Source: Taxillus chinensis
Lineage: Eukaryota > Streptophyta > Magnoliopsida > Santalales > Loranthaceae
Direction: 5' to 3'
Assembly (NCBI GenBank): GCA_023512835.1
Contig: CM042089.1
Location: forward strand, 22,026,519 to 22,090,518
DNA: 64,000 nt
A program made the position numbers and the translations under genes. The notes beneath the pieces were generated by a model. It saw only the letters and a program-made list of their open reading frames with translations, was not told the origin of the DNA and did not search any database. Below are positions 41,101-50,180 of the stretch, one piece after another. Within the stretch, counting starts at the first letter, position 1. Every line of letters begins with the position of its first letter.

Positions 41101-43504
41101 TCGATCGTCGAAGTCGTCGTACCAAGTCCCAACGCAACAATGATCATCAATTGTCGAACACAAAGTAGCAGTGTCGTCATCGTCGAAGTCAAAGTCGATG
41201 TCGTCTCTCCATGTTCGAAGTCACCGTCGTCTCTGCATCGTCATCGTCTTGAGGTAGCATCAAAGTCGAAGTTGTAGTAACGTGAATAGTGAAAGTAAAA
41301 AAAATAATGAAAATAAGTATAGTTTATTTATAAAGATAGCATTAGTTTGTATATTAATTGATAAAAATAACATAAATTACTATATTTATTCATAACTAAA
41401 AAATAATGTTTAAATTATAATTAAAATAGTTTAATATATTTATATCTTGTTTTTATATAGAAATATTATTAATATAAATTAATTAACATAAAATAATATT
41501 AATTATTAAATTATTATATTTGTATAAATTATCTTGATCAATAATTATAATATTTTTTATTTTAGGATGTCAAATAAAATAGGTGCACTATAAATTTAAC
41601 TTCAAATTATAATTTTTAATGCATTTAGTTAATTTAAATAAATAGATATTATTAAATTAATATTAATAGTTATTTTATAATTATACATCTCAATTAATAA
41701 TTATTTAGTTTATTGTTAAATAAATATTGTAATAGTTAAATGTCAATCAAAAATTCATGTGTTATATTATAAATCATAGAAATATAATAATATATTTATT
41801 TAATGCTTCAATAATGCGCTAGTGTTTTTTAATATAATAATTCATATTATATTATTTAAATTATATATTTATATTGTTTAATGATTCAAATGTGATTGTC
41901 TAATTTTTTTAAATTTCTCTATGATTTTTTTAAAATAATTAAATATTATTTCATGCCTAAAGTTGCATTTCACCCGAGATGTAACACGACGTCCGTGACC
42001 GCAGCTGTGAACAATGCTCTTAATCTCTAAATATTCTTAATATATATTGCTTTAATGGTAAATTTTCTAAGCATGAAACTAAGTATTCTTGATAATTTGA
42101 GCAAAATATTGTATATCATCTTTATTTTTATATAAAAGCATCAAAGTATTCTTCCTCCATTCAAACTCACTAAGACATTTCCAAGCTTCGATATGAATTG
42201 TATCCTGGCCTATCGCCTACCGCCTAACGCAAGTAATAAATAATATTTGGGATATAGATGTACTTATTTGCATAAGGCCTTGTATCTGATTTGATTGCTC
42301 AGGGCATATGCAGAGAAACTCTGAGGTAAGTATGGGAATGCCCCTCCATTATAAAAAATAACAAATACTGAGAAACAAGCGTTTGAAATTTGGACTTCTT
42401 ATGAAGTTGGAGGCTGTTTTAGGGTGCTAAGTTTCTGATCCTATTTTTATTGTAATTCTTTATTATTTATTGCCTGCTTTGAGGATTAGAAACAATATCC
42501 GGGCATATGATGGTCTGGCTCGGGGGTATAGAACCATGCCCTTTGCCCAACTTGAATCCAAGCTTAATTTAATTTTTACATTGTGCGAGGTGTAAGTAAA
42601 CTAATTTTCCTAATTTGTAGTTTTGGTAGAAGGTAAGCAAAATTTCCTTGTGTTGCTTATTTTTTCAAGATATATGCAATTGGCAGTATAACATGTTCTC
42701 ATAGTTTCTAATGAGAATTCACTGATACTCAGTACCCCTTATATCATGGAGACAGATTTTTACAATGTGATCTCCCTTTTTGTTTTTGTTGGACTTGTTT
42801 TGTGGCTGCAAAATCTCCGAGAATGGATATGCGGAAAAACATTTACATTACAGATTTTAAGATTTATTGTACTTGTCTCTCTTGTTCTTGATTCATTCAT
42901 GCTTGTGCCACCTACTTTTTAAAGTTTTACACCCTGGATGCAAATGTCTTTTGTTTCAATGCAGTTTGTATGGTAGTGACATTGGATTATTATTGTGTTC
43001 CTCAAGGAAATTGTGCCACTGAGAAAGGTCTGCCGCCGGCCTGAAACTGATCACAGGTTGCAACAACTTTATGCTGCAAGTAAAGAGTCTGCGCCGTTGG
43101 AGCTTCTGAGAACTGGCACTAGTCCTTCTCTGGTTAGCACGATGCAAATCCCCAGCTCACCGGAGCTGATGCAGATTCAACAAAAAGCCGTGGAAAATCC
43201 AAACCGTTTATCTGCCAAAGGTTCTGCTTCCCATGCAGAGAGCGTGAATGCAGGAACCACCGCTGGTGTAAAAGATGTGGGGACAGAACACAGTTTGCAA
43301 CAACTTAATGCCGTGATCAAGAAGTCTGTACCAATGGAGCAACAGAAAATCGATACCGATCCATCTTTAGCCAGCACTGTAATAATTACTTGCTCTGCGG
43401 ACCCGATGCAGGAGGAGCACAAAAACGTGGAAAATCCAAGCATTTTATCCACTAAAGATATTGCTTCTCATGCTAATAGCTCGCCTGCAGATCCAGTGGA
43501 GTAA
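26122..43504 (+). CDS. SHH2: SAWADEE homeodomain protein (SHH2-like), nine exons over 17.4 kb
   Basis: Exons: 26122..26175, 27441..27526, 27619..27664, 27757..27904, 29834..29894, 30428..30479, 37090..37233, 37361..37480, 43007..43504, giving 402 residues in phase. SHH proteins read H3K9 methylation through the SAWADEE fold and recruit Pol IV for RNA-directed DNA methylation (SHH1/DTF1); SHH2 is the paralogue starting MGRPPSNG. Residues about 12-75 are a homeodomain ([22 protein letters not shown]). Residues about 119-252 are [89 protein letters not shown]. The Cys/His residues expected to hold zinc look present. The tail (255-395) is two 62-residue copies of one sequence. Introns 6 (6.6 kb) and 8 (5.5 kb) are filled with transposons. 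The stop at 43502-43504 may be a recent frameshift. Confidence 0.92.
28712..29640. repeat. MITE-like repeat in SHH2 intron 4
   Basis: The ends read TGTCAAAAGCGAGCGCC and, inverted, CATCAAAAGCACAAG, a style of inverted end common in plant MITEs. Inside, 28985-29145 has a degenerate tandem array around the words GACGATCCTTGATG and ACGATTCTTGATG. No target duplication is clear. Confidence 0.4.
32440..33150 (-). mobile_element. RTE-type LINE remnant in SHH2 intron 6, antisense to the gene
   Basis: The minus strand reads [18 protein letters not shown] and [19 protein letters not shown], the reverse transcriptase palm with the catalytic box as VDD (usual for RTE is ADD). Downstream codons continue in decayed form to about 32440, similar in sequence to the copy near 40300-40680. 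Stops make it inactive. Confidence 0.72.
34270..35690 (+). mobile_element. L1-type LINE remnant with internal deletion, SHH2 intron 6
   Basis: Plus-strand frames read [41 protein letters not shown] then KAPWPDEL, which is the start of the L1 reverse transcriptase. The sequence then jumps to [24 protein letters not shown] and [18 protein letters not shown], the C-terminal zinc-binding region. Most of the polymerase palm is missing. A short A-run at 35679-35688 is the likely 3' tail, so insertion was sense to the host gene. Confidence 0.78.
38420..39910 (-). mobile_element. Decayed Copia-type gag region, SHH2 intron 8
   Basis: The minus strand carries fragments of a gag protein: [19 protein letters not shown], an acidic stretch, then a CCHC knuckle starting CYRCGK near 39500 broken by a one-base shift. 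A coiled-coil-like Lys/Glu-rich region (38955-39239) follows, and a complete knuckle [15 protein letters not shown] at 38579-38620 preceded by RRYQFQG. A third knuckle near 38440-38480 starts CKFCQK and is also shifted. No protease, integrase or RT domain was seen and no LTR pair was found. Confidence 0.6.
40250..42215 (-). mobile_element. RTE-type LINE remnant in SHH2 intron 8, split by a hAT-like insertion
   Basis: The minus strand reads, from 42215 leftwards, [20 protein letters not shown] and [10 protein letters not shown], the RTE finger region. After the insertion at 40886-42016 it continues with [18 protein letters not shown] (40795-40860), then [15 protein letters not shown] and [17 protein letters not shown] (40520-40670). 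The order of motifs is that of an RTE reverse transcriptase, with frameshifts and stops throughout. Confidence 0.75.
40886..42016. mobile_element. hAT-like non-autonomous element, 1131 bp, with 8-bp target duplication
   Basis: It is flanked by a perfect direct repeat CTCTTAAT (40878-40885 and 42017-42024). The ends CATGGTTCGCA and, inverted, CATTGTTCACA agree at 9 of 11 bases. An 8-bp duplication is the hAT hallmark. The left third is CpG-rich with many TCGTCGAAGTC words, the right two-thirds is extremely AT-rich. No transposase frame was seen. Confidence 0.7.
43058..43480 (+). repeat. Coding tandem repeat in the last SHH2 exon (two 186-bp units, period 237 bp)
   Basis: Units 43058-43243 and 43295-43480 encode 62-residue copies beginning LQQL(Y/N)A and ending ASHA(E/N)S. 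A gapless alignment by eye gives about 32 of 62 identities, with VENP and PSL(V/A)ST shared. Confidence 0.9.
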
Positions 43505-44194
43505 AAATCGTGGAAGCAAAACATGCTGAAATAAGCAGCAATACTAATGTGGGAAACTCTGATCTTAGTCTGGCTGCCTCTGCATTGGAAGGCGATGATG
43601 CCACGAGCGCAATTACTGCTAGCTCAGGCAACTGTCTTTTGGATTCATGTTCCACCTATTATTATGGACTACAAATTATAGAAATTATGAGTTAGTACGA
43701 AGTAATAATAATGGAAAACTTGTGGCTATGATAGAAATATCATTAATTAATTAATTAAATGTTTATAAGTTTAGAAATAGAAACGTAAAATTGTAGTGCA
43801 TCAATAGTGATTATATTAATAATATTTTTTGGTTAAACGATGGTGACCAATGAGTATTCGCGTATTGACACGAGTATATTTGAAATGCTATGGGTATTTT
43901 GACCGCTATTGCAAGTTCCATGTTAATGCGGATGTTTCCTTAAAGTCATAATGACCTAGACCATTTGATAAGCCTCGAAGGCTTTGATTTATTTATTTGT
44001 TCAGTTCTCCTGGTTTGTGTGGGATGTTTTCTTGATTTCTTGTCCCAATAGCCATTTGTTTGTTCTGATTACAATATTTATTTACTAATTTGTATGCTTT
44101 TATCTATAATTTTGTATTTAATTATAAGTTTTATCATAATTATTTATTAAAAATATATATTTAACATGATGAAACAATTTCTTTTTAACAATAT

Positions 44195-44370
44195 ATATTA
44201 TAAGTCCCTATCCTCGGGTTCGATTCCAACTATAAGTGCAAGTATGGGTTCTGTTGGGTGTATACGCGGGAGCCATGGATTGCCCATCTGTGATGGCAGA
44301 TTTGCCCCGAAAGGATTAGGATTCTCGGTTGTAGAATGTACCTGTTCTAAGCTTGCTTTAGGTTGAATCC
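44195..44370 (+). mobile_element. Candidate tRNA-derived SINE, 5'-truncated
   Basis: GGGTTCGATTCCAAC at 44217-44231 contains a perfect Pol III B-box (GTTCGANNCC). A GC-richer, non-tRNA body of about 130 bp follows (GGGAGCCATGGATTGCCC; TTTGCCCCGAAAGGATTAGG). No A-box was found upstream, so the 5' end is missing or this is a chance match in another repeat. Confidence 0.4.
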
Positions 44371-45194
44371 ACACCGATTAAATAAAAAACAGCCAATGCT
44401 GCATCATTTTGATTAAGGAGGCTATGTGACACAATATCACATACGTACATTTGATTGGTCGACCAAGCGGAGAACGTTCAATTGATTAAGCATCACTTGA
44501 ACATGGGTGATTTGAGTTCAATTGAGGTTGTCGACCAAAAGCATGTCATATTCAATCGATTAAGTTGTGGTTGATCAAACACTCAAAAATCACTAGAATC
44601 ACCTGAAGGTTTGGTCAAATCAATATCTCATAGCGACTGAAGTGCACTAAAAACTTGCTTTATGATTCATTTTAATTTGTAATTCCTTCTTTATTAAACA
44701 ATTCCAGTTTACTGTAATTTATTTTTTATTCTACCATTATTTTTTGCATTCCATTTTATTTAAATCTTTGAGGGTTTATCTATTAACTAAGGTGGCATTA
44801 ACTCCTTACATGAATGATGTTGATGTTGACTAAAAAAACAAAAACAATCGATGTGTATTAAGCAAAATAAAATATCGTTGGAAACTATAATACAAATAAA
44901 AATAGACACATTAATTGAGAGGAATAACTTGGAGGTTGTTAAACAATTGGGAGAAACAAAGGAGGAGGTTGTGGAAAAGGTTGAAATATGCATATTTGTT
45001 CTCTTCCTTCTTGCAAATGCAATCTTTAATTTATTTTTTATTTGTCTTTTTCCTTTACTCGTGTTTTGTCTTTTCTTAAGTCCTTTTGCCTGAACCATGA
45101 ATCACATTTGCATTGCCCAAAATATCTAATTCAAAGCTTGCAAGGGGCATATTGGATTGACATTCTTGTTCAATACTACCTTGCCGTTTATTAT

Positions 45195-45665
45195 TCATTT
45201 TGGTGCTTATAATACTTTCAATGTTTGCACTTAATTTATCTTCTTTTGTTACTGATAAATTATACGTTTCTTCACTATCAAAAGCTTAACATGTTATTTC
45301 CTTGAATATAGTCATGAAAGATTATATTGCATGATTTGATGCAATTTAACATTAATTCTAGTATCATGCCCGCATTTATCTGTTGCATTTTCAAACCTTG
45401 TTATATTTTGTTCAATTTGTGGTTCAGTATTTATTTTGGCGCTTATAATGCTTTCAACGTTTGCACTTAATTCGTCTTTTGATATTAATAATTTATATGT
45501 TTCCTCACTATCAAAAGCTCTACATGATATTTCTTTGAATATAGTCATCAAAGATTTGTCTCGCGGGGGTTTGATCCAATTTAACATCAATCCTAATATC
45601 ATGCACACATTTATCTTTTATATTTTTAGACTTTTCTATTTTACCATACTAAGACGAATTTCAAA
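45195..45665. repeat. Direct tandem duplication, unit about 236 bp
   Basis: Unit 1 (about 45195-45430) and unit 2 (about 45431-45665) share TTTTGG(T/C)GCTTATAATRCTTTCAA-type sequence, TTTGCACTTAATT, TCACTATCAAAAGCT, GAATATAGTCAT and ATCATGC(C/A)C(G/A)CATTTATCT in the same order. On the minus strand 45312-45608 is open across most of it, ending SEETYKLLISKDELSANVES-like text of unknown nature. Confidence 0.8.
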
Positions 45666-46939
45666 TTATTCGGCTAGTTCTACTTTGGGTACTTTTGATA
45701 AAAACATTTTCTTTTGAGATTGTAACATATGTACACATTTCATGATACAAGAAACCATTGAAAGATCGATATTTATGATTAATTTACTATTTGGCTAATT
45801 TGTGGGCCAAACCAATGAAATATATGTAATATATATTTGAAGACTTTATTTATGTCTCTTCTTACTTAGGTCACTCGTAGATAAAATCGTATCTCTCGTG
45901 GATCTGTATTCTTTTCTTTTTCTATTTATATTAGAAATTAACGCTAATACATCTGTACAAATATTAGTGAACAGATTTGGAGTGTTAGTAGTAAATAAAT
46001 TAACCTTTATATATATATTTGTGTAGTATCTACACTTTATAAAGCTATTAGTTTGTTGTTTATTACTTTATTGATTCTTGATTAAGGGTTAGTGGTGATA
46101 AAAACGGATGAATCCGTGATGATTTTCTATTTTTGTTAAAATATTTTAATGTATTATTTTTTAAATTATTATTTTTTCATTTCAGTTTAAAAACATTACA
46201 TAAATCAACCCATGCTCGATCGACGAGAAAAAGGTAGGATCATTTGTGGTAATCCGAAGTGGACACTAATGACACTGGTGGGACCATTTACGTTAGGAAA
46301 AAAAGGTGGGATAATTTTTGGTAATCCAAAATGAACACATTAATTACTTTCTTTTTTTCTTGAATATGAATGAAGATGGAGAGATCGACGAATATTTTAA
46401 AATGTTGCATTGATATTACTCATACGCACTAATGTCAACTCGATCATTTCCCACTTACTTTTCATTATTTCTAGAGTGATAAAACGGTTATTATTGGAAA
46501 CAAATTTCATGGTATCCTTTTCCACTCATGTTTCCTTTTTATGTTCATAAATAAAAGTAATAATAAGCTAAAAAATTAAGAAAAAAAAAACAAAAGACGG
46601 ACTGATATTGGTTGTCCATTAAAAACATGGCCACAAAAAGATTGTAAAATCTTTATTAAAATGGAAAATTTGAAAGACAAACAAAAGCCATTAATGAATT
46701 AAAAGAAACAAAATCTTTAGAAACTAATGACACTTCCAACAAATAACCAATAAAAATAAGGGAGACACAGAAAATGATCAAAACGCGCCTTCTACGCTGA
46801 GCTCACAACTTCTATACGCGCGCCATTTAATAGTACTGAATCTGACGTGATGGATCGACCATTATATATATATATATATATTATACAACATATAAACAAC
46901 CAACAGGCGCGCGAACCTCCCCAGTATACCAGAATAATC

Positions 46940-49900
46940 ATGGCACATCCAAGACCAGCATCATCCCTAATCATCGTCTTCTTCCTATCCCTCCTCGCCG
47001 CCACTTCCCTGCACCCTCCACACGTCGCCGCCCGTAGGCTGTCGGCCTCCGGCGACCTCGTCTCCGACGGCATTGAACGCCGTCTCATCCCGGCACCGGC
47101 CTTCCTCCGTCTCTCCGGCCAGCCTTCAATGGAGGCGGAAGCGGACGCTGACGCGTGCGAGGCCACTTACGGCTTCATGCCCTGCACCACGGAGGCGCTA
47201 GGGAACGTGTTCCTCATCGTTGTGTACGGCTACCTGATGTTCTTCGCCGCCACGTACCTTTCCAACGGCAGCGAGCTGCTGTTGGAGATCCTCGGACCCG
47301 GCATCATCGGTGGCCTGTTCCTCCCCATCCTCGGTGCCCTTCCCGACGCCATGCTCATCCTCGGTATGCGTCGTTTCTCTATTCAACTCTTCTGTTTTTT
47401 TAATTTGTTCTTGTTTGAGATTTGAGATCTGCATTGTCATTTTCACCGGCGTCTGTTTGTTTCGCAAGATTTTTTTTCAAAAAGTCGGTGAACAGTCACC
47501 GTTGAATTCGCGTTAAATGCTTTTTAGTACCCTTTTCTTTTAAAAGAAGATGCCGTGTTCTTATTCGTTGAATGTCACGGTTATGTACCCAGATTTGAGA
47601 CATTAATCCATAAAGCAAAACAGAGCACAGAAGGTGGTCGATGCCATTATACTAAGTTTTTAACGTTGTTGTTTGTGTTGATACAAGTTGATTTGGGATT
47701 TGGTACGTGTAGTTTAATTGATTTTGAGTCACTTTAGAGTCCGCATATCGATTTGAAGAATTATTTTCAATTTTTAAGAATTCAAGAGTGAACACATCCA
47801 AAGAGTTCCTAGTCAAGGATTAGATTCTTTATAGTCTAATTGATGATATTATATATATATATATATATATATATCCATGCAGTCTCTGGACTTTCTGGAA
47901 GTAAAGAAACTGCCCAAAGTCAGGTTTCGGTCGGGATGGGCTTGTTAGCTGGGTCAACTGTCATGCTCCTTACCATAATATGGGGATCTTGTGTTGTTGT
48001 TGGCAAATGTGACATTCAGGATTCGATGGCAGTCGATTCTCAAAACACGCGGGGATTTAGCTTGACCGGTAACATTCTCCACTCGAGCACTCTTATGTCA
48101 ATGTTTCCACAATTAAATTGTGTTTTTCTTGCTGGCTATAGTGAGGTGTTTTATTTCTATGGACCTGTCTCTGGTCTCTACCACATGCTGTGACATGTGG
48201 GCACCGAAGCATAGATATGCTCATTTGCTAGTTTTTGATGGTTTAGTACTTGCAGTCAAATATTGGCTTACTGCAAGATTTTTGTGGCTTCCATTCGGTA
48301 ATTCCCTAAAGAATAGAGTGATGGTCTTTATTTTTTTAGGCTCCGGTGTTACTACTGATATCTGGACTAGCTATGCCGCAATGATTATGGTTGTATCCGT
48401 ATTCCCTTTTATCATTGTCCAAGCACCTCAAATTTTGCATTCAACTTCGGGAAGGCACATAGCGGTCTTGATTGCACTGATCGCCTCTGTCTTGCTGTTG
48501 ATTACTTATTGCCTTTATCAGGTCTGTACGGCTTTTATGTTTTCTTTTGCTTTATATCTGGCGTATTTTCAATCGAACAACTGCGTTAGATATATTTCTG
48601 TAAGATCACCAACTTATTTTAGATATCAAGTATTTGTTATGCAGGGTTACTTGTTTACTTTGAATGATGGAGTGCTTTTGTGTACTGATTTGCAGTTATA
48701 TTATGCAATTCTGAGTTGGAGTCGTAGTCTCATTTTTAATAGTTGTGTAGAAGATTTCTTTGTTATTTGATGGCTAACATGAAAAATGGTACACATATTA
48801 TTTATGGATTTTCTTTAAATTCAGAAATTAATGCTCCATTTATGAAATTGTTGCAGGTTTTTCAGCCTTGGATCCAAATGAGGCGAATTGCTTATGCTAA
48901 GCACAAGCATGTCATATCAGGAATTCTAAATCATTTGAAAAGCCAAAATTTAGGAAGGCTCCTTAGAGATGATGGCCAACCCAACACCCAAATTATAGAG
49001 AAGTTAGTTCTCTTTATATTTGTACTCTATGTGGAATACCACTGTTTGTTTATTTATTTTTTAAAACTTTTTGGCAACTATTTGATCACATTGACAGGCT
49101 ATTTGATAAAATTGATGAAAATTCAGACGGACATCTTTCAGCATCTGAATTGCGAGCATTTGTTCTTGGAGTCCAGTTTCAAGTGATAGACTTGGATAAA
49201 GACGATGCTGTAGATAGAGTATTGAAGGAATTTGATACATCTGCAAATAATTTTGTTGAAAAAGACGAGTTTGTGGCAGGAATTTCAAAATGGCTTCATG
49301 TGGCCAAGGGTGGTAGAGCTTCAAATGATGATCGAGATCCTCACGCAATGAAGTTTATCAGTGACTTTCACAAGGCAAGTTGCCTTAAAATTACTCAGTG
49401 TTATATATATGCTTTTACTGCTGAAGACATGAATGACATTCTAAAATTTGCAGCAAACGAAAAGAGAGCATGATCTTTTGGCGGGTCAAAGTGAGGAGAG
49501 CGCGGAAGGTGTCAAAAACCCGAAAATGACATCCTTAAAGGCAGGATTGATGCTGCTGCTGGGAACTGCTATTGCTGCCGCATTTGCAGACCCCTTGGTG
49601 GATGCTGTAGATAACTTCTCCACTGCCACGAGCATTCCTTCATTTTTCATCTCTTTCGTGGTGCTACCCTTGGCTACCAATTCCAGTGAGGCAGTTTCAG
49701 CAATCATTTTCGCATCCCGTAAGAGCCGTAAAAATGCCTCTTTGACCTTCTCTGAGGTATATGTCCCCTGCTTCTCAATCTCAGTTATTGAAACATTAAT
49801 TATTATAAACACTGTCGTTTGGTTGGGAAAAATGAGTTCCATCTGCAGGCACACACATGCTTAGTTATTTGTTTTTGGGTCATTTGCAATGACCAGAGCG

Positions 49901-50180
49901 TGGCCTCTAACCTCGGAGTTCTTGGCTGCAGTTATATGGGGCAGTGACAATGAACAACGTTCTTTGCCTGGCAGTCTTTTTAGCCCTTGTGTATGTTCGA
50001 GGATTGGCGTGGGACTTCTCGGCCGAGGTGCTGGTTATTCTGATAGTGTGCGTTGTGGTTGGTACTTTTTCCAGCTTCCGCACTACTTTCCCTCTTTGGA
50101 CATCTTTGTTGGCTTTCTCAATTTATCCGTTTGCCCTTGCGCTGGTTTACGTACTGGATTATCGCTTTGGTTGGTCATAA
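46940..50180 (+). CDS. NCL: NCL-type sodium/calcium exchanger-like protein with EF-hands, seven exons
   Basis: Exons: 46940..47363, 47883..48068, 48340..48521, 48857..49002, 49098..49374, 49454..49756, 49932..50180; 588 residues, the usual length for AtNCL-type proteins. They are membrane cation/Ca2+ exchangers linked to Ca2+ homeostasis and salt response. The start at 46940 opens a signal peptide (SSLIIVFFLSLLAATS). The first exchanger repeat has GGLFLPILGALPDAMLIL-VSGLSGSKETAQSQ. Three hydrophobic segments follow, then a central loop with EF-hand 1 (residues 319-330, DENSDGHLSASE, canonical) and EF-hand 2 (359-370, DTSANNFVEKDE, less canonical). The second exchanger repeat has FFISFVVLPLATNSSEAVSA, followed by C-terminal membrane helices. 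Intron 5 has a GC donor (AAG|GCAAGT). An upstream in-frame ATG at 46847 would add an implausible (AT)n-coded leader. Confidence 0.94.
47851..47874. repeat. (AT)n microsatellite next to a splice acceptor
   Basis: Twelve AT units end only 8 bp before the acceptor AG of NCL intron 1, where a pyrimidine tract would normally lie. Confidence 0.9.

Larger units (their letters stand above)
43505..46939. other. Intergenic spacer between SHH2 and NCL
   Basis: 43505-43695 is 3' flank that still reads like coding sequence in a shifted frame. 44195-44370 is a SINE candidate, 44440-44640 resembles repeat debris, and 45195-45665 is a tandem duplication. 45670-46780 is AT-rich with no gene seen. 46862-46881 is an (AT)n run about 60 bp upstream of the NCL start. 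Confidence 0.55.

Noticed and set aside
46792..47467. Minus-strand frames opposite NCL exon 1
   Set aside because: They are antisense to a clear signal peptide and exchanger repeat, with no motifs of their own.
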